Source of the DNA: Sphagnum magellanicum
Taxonomy: Eukaryota; Streptophyta; Sphagnopsida; Sphagnales; Sphagnaceae
DNA: 64,000 nucleotides
Direction of reading: 5' to 3'
Assembly (NCBI GenBank): GCA_021904315.1
Contig: CM038924.1
Coordinates: 12,388,026-12,452,025, forward strand
The position numbers were made by a program, and so were the translations under genes. Shown here in pieces: positions 54,381-64,000 of this stretch. Position 1 is the first letter of the stretch, and the number at the start of each line of letters is the position of its first letter. The notes below the pieces were generated by a model. The model was not told the DNA's origin. It searched no databases and saw nothing but the letters and a program-made list of their open reading frames with translations.

Positions 54381-55438
54381 TGATGAAGCCCAACTCAAGA
54401 GAAGAATTGTACTTGCAGTTCAACGTGCCTTGCCTGCTCGTCGATTGCAGCAACTTGCACCACACCGAGTGGGGTTAGAGGAGTCATTGAAGGTCGTGAT
54501 TAAGAAATTAAACCTAACGGGGGACAGTGTTGGGATTATAGGTGTGTTTGGAATGGGTGGGATTGGAAAAACCACACTTGTGAGGGAGGTATACAACCAT
54601 TTTGCAATGGAGAAGAGATTTGAGGAGCAAAGCTTTCTCAAAGATGTAAGGAGTATAACTGACCCACTGGATTTACAAAAGCAACTTGTGTATGATCTGC
54701 TACAAGAGGATTTACAAAGTTCAGAGAAGTTTTCTTACTGGTTTGATCGCTTCATGGGTCGAAAAGTGCTTATTGTTGTTGATGACATTGATCATCGGAG
54801 CCAATTCGATGTTCTTATACCTGACATTGACAAACTTGCTCGAGGGAGCCGAATTTTGGTTACATCACGGGATCAAAATGTTTTGACTAACATCATGAGA
54901 GGAGATGGACATTTGACTGCAATGCATGAAGTGGAGCTGATGAGTCCCCATGATTCTTATCAACTATTCAATTGGCACGCATTCTACAATGAGAAGGCCA
55001 GTGATGGTTTCCAAGATCTTGCAAGGAAAGTTGCAGATGCTTGTTGTCGCCTTCCATTAGCATTGGAAGTTATTGGAGCATTCTTGTTCGACAAGAAAAG
55101 ACCAGAGGATAGAGACTGCTGGCATCAAGCAACTGAAACATTGCGTGCAAATGGAGACATTTTAGACAAGCTCAAGATTAGCTATGATGGTCTTTCGTCA
55201 GATGAATCTAGGCTGATGTTCAAAGACATAGCATGCTTCTTGATTGGCAAGGATGAGCAAATGGCAATGCAGATATTTGAATCATGCATCTCCTACACGG
55301 GACCACAAGTGTCATTTCATGCACTTATGGACAAGTCTTTAGTAACGTTGGACAGCGATAGACGAATAAGAATGCATGATCTTCTCTTGTCACTTGTGGG
55401 ATCCTGCCATGGCTGAACGAGTGTTGCGAAAGAACCAG
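54381..55438 (+). CDS. TNL exon 2: NB-ARC domain with frame break at its end
   Basis: Joins exon 1 in phase at G|DEAQLKRR. In order: P-loop GVFGMGGIGKTT (residues about 263-273), kinase-2 VLIVVDDIDH (337-346), RNBS-B GSRILVTSRD (363-372), GLPL-like CRLPLALEVIG (430-440) and MHD in RIRMHDLL (537-543). The Asp that ends kinase-2 in place of Trp is typical of TNLs. After MHDLLLSLVGSCHG the frame meets a stop at 55414-55416. In a shifted frame the same exon continues MAERVLRKNQ to a clean donor at 55439, which matches the next exon's phase. Confidence 0.85.
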
Positions 55439-56378
55439 GTACAAATATACACTCAATTGATCGCATAATCTGGTTTAAGGTGCTCATGAGATGCGGTCTC
55501 AATAGTTTTAGGTGACAATGCAAGAGAGGATATAACTTGTGCAACGATCTACATGCAAGAGGGGTCACAACCTGTAGAAAGCTTACTTGCAAGAGAGGTT
55601 GTAAGTGTAGAAAGGCAACAAAATAACAAACGAAACAAGCAAACATGTGTGAGAGTTTGCAGAAAGGCTTTCTTCACATCTATGCTGAAAAGGAATACAC
55701 CCATGCATGCTATGCGTTGAGAGAGGTTCTCACACTATAAGGACCATGATTTAAGAAGCCGAGACTCAATATCACAACTAATCCTCACAGTTAATTAAGA
55801 GTATTGCTACAAGTAAGAAGTTGAGACTCAATATCATGATTCACAACTAATTCCTGGAATTAATTGAAAGTAATGCTATTTAGTGGCAGTCACTAATTTG
55901 AAAGCTATGTTTTTTCTTATTAAACAGCTACTAGTTAAGAGTGATATTCCATTGTGGCAGCCACTCATTCAAAGTGATGCTTACTAGTGATGGTGCTTGA
56001 AACGTTGTTACTAATTAATTGCATTTTTCATTTTTAACAGATTGCCTAGTTGGCTTGAGACATCAACATGATGATATGTGTAAATTTAGTTTGGACGGCA
56101 TGGGGAAAACATCTATTTGAACTACTAGCACAAAAAAAATTCTACACTAACATATAGATGAATTGACATGCAAGAGATGTCATTTTGCAAATTGTTGGTC
56201 TCTGTAATCTCAACCCTACCACATGATCTTCATGTGCATCATGCATATAATCAAATAATTCCCAAGTACCCATATCATATTCAACTTATATACCTTGCTT
56301 GCATGAAACTCCAAACGTTAGGTGTAACATTCATGAAGTATTGCAAAATTGAATTGTGAGATTTTGTGGCTTTTGTAG

Positions 56379-56663
56379 GGAACAGATACAGTCCGAGGAC
56401 TTTCAGTAGCAGGAGCAAAAGATGGTGCAGCTTGGAAAGCTGAAACATATACCAGAATGAGTGAACTCCACTTTCTCATATTGGATCATTGTCAAGTCAA
56501 GGGCGACTTTTCTACTTGGTCTGAAGAATTGAGATGGCTGCAATGGTGGTCTTTGCCGTTGTCAGAGCTACCTCCAACACTAAGCCTTCTCAATTTATCA
56601 GTGTTGGACCTCACTGGCAGCAAGAGTGTGACTCGAATTTCTCCCAAGAATTCCAATGATGAG
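56379..56663 (+). CDS. TNL exon 3: linker and first LRRs
   Basis: 95 codons in phase 0: GTDTVRGLSVAGAKDG, then FLILDHCQVKGDFS, LRWLQWWSLPLSELPP and LSVLDLTGSKSVTRI. This is the standard TNL stretch after the MHD region, with the first leucine-rich repeats. Flanking introns are 0.9 kb (left) and 0.5 kb (right). Confidence 0.8.
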
Positions 56664-57180
56664 GTACAAACCCTACAAATAGGTGGAATGATGCATTAAG
56701 AATCATAGATATTCATAACCAATAGATGCACAACTGTTGAACTTAGTTAACACAGATTTTGATTGCTAGAAATTGTTCAACATATGAGTTCACACCTTAA
56801 GATATTAGTTTTGCATACTCTCCTTCAATTGGTTTTTCTTTTATTTGGATGTTAGTCATGGGAACTTGTTCATATGTTATATATAGTAAAGATGAAGGCA
56901 TAACACTTTTCCTCCAATGACAAGGTAAGGACCTACCTCTATTTTCATGTTGTACATCCAAAATGGTTGAAACAATTCAATAGCTTATTTGGTTATCTAG
57001 GATTTTGTTGTCCAATTTTCGTTTTTGCTGTATTATTTTACTCAACATTAATTTTTTTAGAAGTGAGTAATTTTCTTGGTTTTAATTCCAAAATAGGATA
57101 CACGATCTTAGCAGATGGGGTTTGTCATGGAGTGAACCCCTTTTTAAATCAAAATCTTAATCAAAATTTCATTCTTTTAG

Positions 57181-58323
57181 AATGTTGGATTACAGTTTCT
57201 TTGTAAGGAGTTGCGAATGTTGATACTCAAGGATTGTACTGCTCTTGAAGAGCTTCCTCAAACTATCGGGAAACTATCAAGATTGAAGAATTTGGATGTG
57301 CAAGGGTGCTCAACATTGAAGGCCTTACTTGATTCTGTGGGCAAATTAGTGGAACTTACGCAATTGAACTTATCAAACTGCACAACTTTGGAGAGGTTAC
57401 CTGACACCATTTGTCTCTTGTCGAAACTCAAGAAATTATGGTTGATTAATTGCACCAAGTTGGAATTTTTGCCAATAGAATTTGGGAAACTTCAAAGATT
57501 GGATGAATTTTGGGCTGATGCAACTTCCTTGTCAAGACTACCACATTCATTTTCACAATTGTCCAACTTGGAAGACTTGCATCTCCACAAGTGTGAGAAG
57601 ATCCAAGAATTGCCCTCCATGAGTGGGCTTGTGAAGTTGAAATTGTTCCACATGGGGCATATTGGAGTGCAAACACTTCCAGAGGATTTTGGGCACCTTC
57701 AAAACCTTGTTGAGTTGCATCTTTACGGGTGCAAAAACTTGCAAACTCTTCCTCAAAGTTTTGGTTTCCTCCAACTCCAAAGACTCCAAATGAATGACAA
57801 TCCTAAGTTGGAAATGCTCTCGGAAGGATTTGGAAGACTTAAATCACTTGTTGACCTTCATATTGGCAACAACTCAATTCAACAGGGGGGATTGCCTTCA
57901 GATTTTGGGGGCCTTAGTGCACTCACACGACTTCAACTACATTACAATTATATGGTCACTCTTCCTGAGAGTTTCAAAGAATTGCAAGCATTGGTTTACT
58001 TGGAGATGCAACATTGTCCAAACCTTGTGGATGTTCAAGGTTTGCCATGGAGCTTAGAGTCTCTAGACTTAGGCGATTGTCCCAAGTTGATTGATATCCC
58101 ATCATTGAGAAATTTGTATTTGTTAAAGTCTTTGACATTATGCAACTGCACAAGCTTGACACAATTACAAGACCTAGATTCCTTGATTACTTTGGAGAGA
58201 ATAAACTTATCAGGTTGCACCATGTTGCAAAATGTACCAAATCTAAACCACAATGGAGCCTTGGGAGCATGTTACTTGAGTGGTAGTTACATTTCTATGC
58301 CAATTGACAGTGATTGGTTGAAG
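57181..58323 (+). CDS. TNL exon 4: leucine-rich repeats
   Basis: One large 381-codon exon in phase 0 with about 14 repeats of the plant pattern LxxLxLxxCxxLxxLPxxxGxL (for example LRMLILKDCTALEELPQTIG and LVELHLYGCKNLQTLPQSFG). It ends IDSDWLK at donor 58324. The acceptor ATTCTTTTAG|AATGTTGG is well formed. LRRs usually supply ligand recognition and autoinhibition. Confidence 0.88.
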
Positions 58324-58837
58324 GTAAGATTCAAACTCGAGATTGAATTATATTGCTTTTGCAAATCTGCATACTTTGGAACATAATGAGAAACATGACT
58401 TGTCAAATCTTTATACTAGTCTTCAATTTAAATTTAATTCTTGGAAGTACCTTTGCTGACCTCTTATTGTTTTTTGAATTCAATACGAGTAGGTTCTTAT
58501 TCTACATTATCTATCTAATAATTCAATACATATGAGCAGTTATAATCAAGTGTCTAGTTGTTCAAAACTCAAATGAATAATGTTCATGCACATGGCTCAT
58601 AATTCTGTTCTTGCAACAATTTAAGCATTTGTCAAAGTCATGACATTCAGTAAGCTGTGCAATATGCATGTAAAGATGTATTACTCATTGTATTTTAACA
58701 GAAAAATAGACATATGTATATTCTATAAAGAGACAAATCTTTTGAAGTTCTACTTTTGATCAACATGGGTTACTCAAATATGGTCACTTCCACTTGATCA
58801 TTTACATTGCTAAAGACTCTACACTGATGTGTTGCAG

Positions 58838-59444
58838 GAAGAACCAGCCTTGCAATTGGTTAGCTATTATGATGACAACTTGAGGTTTGTGAATAATGGC
58901 ATGGGAAGAAAAGTGATTGGAAAACAGGATGCGAATGAAATTTGCATGGAAGCCACTGTTACAAAGCCAGAAGAATGCATTGCAGTCATCTTCTCTTTTG
59001 TGGCACATGATCAAGGGTGGTCTGATTATCATTGGAACCATGGTCGGTACGACCATGGTTGGTGCTCCATGGAAGCTCGCATTATTAGAAACAACGAAGA
59101 AATCTTCATTAGTCATTTGTTCAAATTGCGGGAAGCTGATGACAAAGACCAAGTGTATTTTTGCACATTGCGAAGGCAACATCCATTTGTGCATGCTTTG
59201 AAACATGGTGACAAGATATGTGTGTATGCAAGATCAAGCTACCGGGGATGGGCTATTACCGTGAATCAAGGGGCAATATGTGTGGTGTATTTAGTGCTTG
59301 GGGAGATACATGTGGTGGCAAATGGGACAATTGAGGGTGACTCCAATGTGGATGCAGTCACAAGGAACAAAAGAAAAATTGACTTCATCATTGTTAGTTG
59401 ACAATCCAGAATCTATCCTAAGGAATGCATGGAAGTGGGTTCCG
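58838..59444 (+). CDS. TNL exon 5: DQGW-type C-terminal domain, frame broken near its end
   Basis: Follows exon 4 in phase. Key stretch: CIAVIFSFVAHDQGWSDYHW, HGRYDHGWCSMEARI, then HPFVHALKHGDKICVYARSS and YRGWAITVNQ. The order HDQGWS...HGxY...(W/S)xxxEA...LxxGDxIxVxAxxxYxGW resembles a domain I know from fungal proteins of the HET/ankyrin-rich kind. It is not a standard TNL part, and I give it no function. The frame stops at 59399-59401. With one base fewer it would continue into DNPESILRNAWKWVP and the donor at 59445. Confidence 0.65.
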
Positions 59445-60132
59445 GTGCGTACAACTACAATCCTAAATAATGCTTTACAAATTTTCAATTTTCCTTTCTC
59501 TAGTTGAAATACATTTACATAACACTAGCAAAAGGAGTAAGACCCATATCTAATATTTGAGATGCCTAATACCACAACAATGACTTTTGATTACACATCC
59601 ATATCACATATGTGGACGTTATTCAAAATATTTGTTGTCTCTACCATAATAAATAAGATGTAATTAATGTGTGATTTAATCAATTATATATGTTTTTCTT
59701 TTTTTCTTTTTTTTTTGCCACTTATTAATAATGATTTTCCCAAAAGTTCTTGGCCACTTAATGTTAGAGAACATATGCACTTGATATGATTACTTTTAAC
59801 ATGGGATAAGGAATTCACTAGATTAATTATGGAAACCCATTCAGAACTTTGATAAGGTCACATGTGATGTATGTATGAAATTTATTTTACTTTAATTTCT
59901 TGTTCATTAGTAGCTCTCTTGAAAACAACTTGGAATGTTGGAATTGTTTAAGTTATTAAAGAGCTTCATTATACCAGAATTTGTGACCTTGAGGTTGGTT
60001 AGCCATGGAATTCAAAGCAAATTTTTAGGTATGTCATAATCCATGTTCATGTAAGATATAATTTATTGGTGTATAGATTAGGGTAATATAAAGTCAATTG
60101 ACCTAACATCTAGAAAACTTTGTCACTTTCAG

Positions 60133-60447
60133 GTGTTCAACCCAACAACTAGTCGGCATATGGTATTCGAATGTGATGGTTGTGGTTGTGTCCCCATCAT
60201 GACACAACGTTGGCATTGTGATGTATGTCCAAATTTTGATTTTTGTGATGCTTGCCACAATGAAAGAGATCTCCATGATCTTCATGACCATGACCATTCC
60301 ATGTCTGCTATTTCAGTACCAGATGGCTTTTGGGCAATTGTAACTAGCAGAGGAGGTAAACATGCTTTGGAACACGCTTTGGAGGAATTGATGAAACGTG
60401 ACCCACATTTCAACCTCAAGCTTTGGTGTTCACAACAAAGGCACTAA
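60133..60447 (+). CDS. TNL exon 6: ZZ-type zinc finger, C-terminus
   Basis: Phase-0 exon of 104 codons plus stop. HMVFECDGCG, then RWHCDVCPNFDFCDACH and HDLHDHDHSM give the C-x2-C...C-x2-C...C-x2-C...H-x-H-like arrangement of ZZ zinc fingers (dystrophin/p62 type), which bind proteins or N-terminal signals rather than DNA. The tail HALEHALEELMKRDPHFNLK is helical. There is no initiator of its own, so it depends on splicing from exon 5. An independent short gene is possible but less likely. Confidence 0.75.
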   Translation: MFNPTTSRHMVFECDGCGCVPIMTQRWHCDVCPNFDFCDACHNERDLHDLHDHDHSMSAISVPDGFWAIVTSRGGKHALEHALEELMKRDPHFNLKLWCSQQRH

Positions 60448-63169
60448 TTTCTTATTAGAAATGGTCAATTCTATGTAATAAATTATGAATGTTGGTAATT
60501 TGAAGTTGTTTACTAGCTACATAAGGATTGAAAAGTACTTGCGAGTAGTTCATAGAGTAAAAGAAGAAATACTAATCTAGCCCTTGAAGGTTGGATATGG
60601 TAAATCAGTGGAAGAATTGTCTAGGAGGGTAAGGGGGTGGAGCTACCACTTTTGTAAGAGGTGGAGACTATCATCAATGTGCTAGATAAGGGTGTGATAT
60701 CAATTTCAAGTCAAATAAGAAGGAACATGAAAGAGGAGAGATGTGTGAGGAATAGCATGGGAGCACTTGTAGTGGGACTTGGCCCCAAAGTGTGTCAGGA
60801 CTTGAGGAAAGGAAAGACTAGTTATAGGAGTACTAAAACCCTATCAATGTCATTGTCTTATGTGTGTGATGTAATTAACAATATTTCCTATGAACTCATT
60901 AAGTTGGTAAGCAGTAGAAATACATGTGGCAATGATGGGCATAGCACTTTGGTAGAATACATGTTGAGTTTCTCTTTATTTTCATACTAGGACAAGTAAA
61001 AGTTAGAATTGCTTCTCATCAATTGCAAGTCGGTACATAATCAAATGTGTGTGCACAAGTGTCATGGACAAATGAGAAAATATTTGATTCACTACAAATA
61101 CTTACAATTTAGATTTATTTCTCATTACTTTTCTATGTCTATTACATGTATAAATGGGTTTTGTTATCCTTCCATTTTCACCTTATAGAGCTTGTAAACA
61201 AGTATGGTTTGGGTACAACTTGTGTCAATAGTCACTTGGAATGGAACCTCTAACTTGGTAGCTAAGAGGCATGCTTACTATGTGGTTTCTTGTCCAATAT
61301 ATTTTGGTTGGATGGTGGACCTTTTGTTGTTATTAAATGTTTATGTTGTTGTTTGTAGATCATGAAGATAAATGCAAAAACATAAGAAGAAAGATACTTG
61401 ATTGGTAGCTTCAAAAGTAGTCACTTAAGTGAATAAGAACAAGAGTTGTTGCAATGCACTACCAAAAAAATAATAACATGGGTTGTATGTTGTATATGTA
61501 CAATCATGTTTGGTACAACATGTCAATAATCTCCTAAGGTTTGTGCCAACTTCCAAGCAAATGAAAATTAAATGGAACTAAATGTTTCCTCCCATGTCTA
61601 AATAAGATCCTAAAGGTGATCCTAAATATTGGATGTTGAGGTAGTGCAACTCTTGCCTATTGTTGTGGTTTTCTTTCCTATTTGTGTTGTGCTTGCAACA
61701 TTAAAGACTTGTAAGAATTTATGGAACCAATTGGAGCATTGACAAGTTGTTGCTCTGGTTTTTGGCAATTGCTAATGCTTTGACAAGCAAAAAAACTATG
61801 ATTTTTTAATTGCATTCAATCATGGATGTTGAGGTTAGAGAAGTTGATCTTGGTTGTAGGAAAAATAGGTGAAATTTGAAGGCTTTTATTTATTAATTTG
61901 TAGATTTAGGCTTGTGATAATGAAAATGTTTTTTGAACCTCCAATTTTTCCTATATTTGAGTTAAGCCCATAGTTCTTGCCATCCTTAATATGTCAAAAC
62001 ATACTTGTGGAGCATATATGTGTTATGTGTTTTTTTCTTGTTATATTATGCAACATAGTAAGCTTGCCTATTATTAATCATTAATCATTTCATGTTTTGG
62101 TGGTATGGATGATTGTATTTTACTTGAGTCTCAAAGACTCCTAGCTTGCCCATTTCTTTCATGGATTTGCATCATTATTGACATAAATCATTTAGCAAAG
62201 GATGACTTGTAAAGAACATGTGGACACTTCAAATGTGGTTGTGGCAATGTCCACCCCATTCCCATATAATCAAAATCAACAAGATGAAATCCAATAGTAA
62301 TACCCCGACAAACTTAGCCATTGCAATCATGCAAGTGGTTGATTATGGGGTTTTTTTGTTGAAGATTGTTAGTTGTGTGTAGGATAAATGCAATGGATTC
62401 TAAATGCAACCAGCCAAGGCAAGAATACATCTAGGGCTGGTATCAACTCAATACATTAGGGATTGGAGTTTCATAATACCAAAAGTGTCCCTACTTTTAG
62501 AATAATGAGAAGCCACAATTGAGAGGCATGAGAAAACTTTGATGAAGGGGATCCAAGTGATTGGGTAGTCATGGCCCATGGGGAGATGAGTGCCACAACT
62601 AGTTAAAGAGATGGCCTAAGGAGCATCCCAAATGATGGTAATGACCTAGGTTCAATTGCAGCTTCCCACATTACAAAAGTGAAACACGTTTTGTCAAGTT
62701 AACCAGATGATTAATGGTTTTAGCTAGCTCATTCTATAAAGAAAGTTTATGTTGATGCAAGATAAATAGGTAAAATTTAAAAGGCTTTTATTTTACATTA
62801 CCAGATTCTAGATTTAGGCTTGTGAGAATGCAATTGTCCTTCTAAACCTCCATGCATTTGAGTAGAACCCTATAGGTCTTGCCATCCTTGATCTTTGCAA
62901 GTCTAATTGTAAAACATGTACGGGCATGTTTCTTGTTGTATTATGCAAGATTTGTGTTTGATTACAAGTTATTCCTTAGTGTGCCAATTATGTGTCAGAA
63001 GTGTGCAAATGGCTTATCAATACATATGGTCCAGGATTTCTACCCTGGCATCCCAAAATACCCATAAATTCAAGTTCAACTCCCAACTGGTTGATGCCAA
63101 GATACCATCAATCATCCACATTCATCACCTCTGGCTTCAGGTCTTCTAGTGCAAGGAAGGTTTTGTTTG
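60448..63169. other. Gene-free or unrecognised 3' region
   Basis: AT-rich. A 109-codon frame at 60661-60990 (plus) has no family motif. Two stretches (about 61850-61990 and about 62755-62900) share AGGCTTTTATTT, TAGATTTAGGCTTGTGA and CTTGCCATCCTT in order, which indicates an old direct duplication of about 900 bp spacing. No transposon protein. Confidence 0.4.
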
Positions 63170-63174
63170 GGAAT

Positions 63175-63396
63175 TAGACTTGTTATTTCAAACAGAGCTT
63201 CAACGTTTGGCCAAGCTTTGCTCTTGCAGATGCTCTCACGACAATAGGCTGCACCCTGCATAAACTGACTTTTGACAAATTTGGTTATTTTGTTTTTCAA
63301 AGGCCTGAAGGAAAGCAGGTTCATCCACTTTCTAAAGCAAGTCACCTTGCTATGTTTCAAAGCCTTGTTGCCGAGTTGAATGATGAGCGAAAGTGA
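63175..63396 (+). CDS. Possible exon of an unrecognised gene at the right edge
   Basis: An open stretch without an ATG runs from an acceptor-like GGGAATTAG (63167-63175) to a TGA at 63394-63396. It reads FNVWPSFALADALTTIG, then LTFDKFGYFVFQRPEGK and SHLAMFQSLVAELNDERK. It looks more protein-like than its surroundings, but I know no family for it. A donor at the very end (CGAAA|GTGAAA) could remove the stop. Further C/H-rich coding-like sequence (KHMCTRCSHCTVCDLTDLC) follows at 63.7 kb. Very uncertain. Confidence 0.25.
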
Positions 63397-64000
63397 AATA
63401 CAGGTACTGAATTGGACACCCATGCACAAGTAAAACAGCTAGAAAAAAGATTTCGTTGGTGTTATGTGAAGTGTGAGGATCATGAATCTGAAAGAAAAAG
63501 AAAGATCTTAATTTTTGAGATGAATGGGAGTTCAATGGCATCAACCGAATCATAGACTAAACATCAAATTGAACTCAAAAAACTGTGTAGCCTGATTATT
63601 GGGTAAGGTTCATTAGACATGGGATGAAATTACAACTGTAACCCAGGCAAATGATGTGAATGGAGAAGAAAATCCAAGAAGAGAAATTTCATCTTCCTAA
63701 AAAAAAGAAAACAAGAAAGCATATGTGTACACGTTGTAGCCACTGTACTGTATGTGATCTGACTGACCTGTGTCATACATTTGTAAGAGAAGAAACTGAT
63801 CACTGTCTGATCAATTATGCCGTCGGGACCTTGATCTATCATCTATGGTCCCCCTATCAAGTTTGCTTGTAGAGTTGGTTTTGTGGTTACCTGAATCTGA
63901 CTTCCGTCGTGATTCCCGGTCAGATTTTTCATGGGGTTCTACATCCCATCTCCTTCCTGAGCTTCGACTTGGTCTATGCTAATGTTCATAACTTGCTAAA
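63397..64000. other. Right edge, unassigned
   Basis: Contains a plus-strand frame 63660-63872 with five or more Cys in a short stretch (CTRCSHCTVCDLTDLC), which could be part of a small zinc-binding module or exon. No complete gene can be drawn inside the window. Confidence 0.3.

Larger units (their letters stand above)
53546..60447 (+). pseudogene. TIR-NB-ARC-LRR receptor with C-terminal DQGW-type domain and ZZ finger, frame broken twice
   Basis: Intracellular immune receptor of the TNL class. Exons: 53546-54168 (N-tail and TIR), 54381-55438 (NB-ARC), 56379-56663 (start of LRR), 57181-58323 (LRR), 58838-59444 (DQGW-type domain) and 60133-60447 (ZZ zinc finger, stop). All junctions are GT-AG. 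The frame inferred from protein similarity passes through each junction in phase (for example KNQ|GTDTVRGL and WKWVP|VFNPTTS). Two interruptions exist. Just after the MHD motif the frame runs into a stop at 55414-55416, while another frame continues into MAERVLRKNQ. In exon 5 an apparent extra base near 59398 creates a stop at 59399-59401, before DNPESILRNAWKWVP in the next frame. As written, only a 552-residue TIR-NB product would be made. It is either a pseudogene or carries sequence errors. Confidence 0.8.

Noticed and set aside
58802..59206. 134-codon minus-strand frame
   Set aside because: Antisense shadow of TNL exon 5.
60661..60990. 109-codon plus-strand frame after the TNL
   Set aside because: No family motif and no splice link to the ZZ exon, which has its own stop. 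I kept it as anonymous sequence.

Overview
The window looks like nuclear DNA of a land plant. It is AT-rich, its genes carry many GT-AG introns, and it holds plant-type gene families: a bHLH factor of the MYC/TT8/GL3 type and a TIR-NB-LRR immune receptor. The TIR signature (YDVFLNHRGPDV) and the receptor's architecture resemble those of non-flowering plants (mosses, ferns, conifers) more than flowering plants. That is inference from family knowledge; the species cannot be named from the sequence.

Layout, left to right. 1-9 kb is gene-poor, with short tandem repeats and a run of a dispersed repeat marked by TAGCCAGATTTGGCTA. 9.1-13.0 kb (+) is a bHLH transcription factor gene that I could assemble into eight phase-consistent exons. 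13-19 kb is gene-free. 19.4-24.9 kb (+) is a complete 12-exon gene for CNOT11, a subunit of the CCR4-NOT mRNA deadenylation complex. 25-40 kb is a mobile-element and repeat region: a broken gag-like frame (-), simple-sequence arrays, one copy of a 1.5-1.9 kb dispersed repeat, a 1.1 kb element with perfect 26-bp terminal inverted repeats, and a Harbinger-like transposase relic. 40.7-41.1 kb (-) is the first coding exon of a choline-transporter-like protein whose later exons I cannot find. 41-53 kb is again repeats: a roughly 100-bp minisatellite, C-rich CCTAA-like arrays, very AT-rich DNA, a decayed pogo/Tigger-type transposase, a 1.1 kb purine-rich minisatellite and the second copy of the dispersed repeat.

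53.5-60.4 kb (+) is the most interesting locus: a TIR-NB-ARC-LRR receptor that continues into a DQGW-type domain and a C-terminal ZZ zinc finger. Splice phases join all six exons, but two single-base-scale frame breaks (about 55.40 and 59.40 kb) interrupt the frame. As written, the locus is a pseudogene, or it makes a short TIR-NB protein, or it carries sequence errors. The last 3.5 kb is mostly anonymous, with one possible exon near 63.2-63.4 kb.

The genes do not form a pathway. They are independent: transcription control, mRNA decay, membrane transport and immunity. All exon models come from reading splice sites, phase and protein similarity by eye. No database search was possible.
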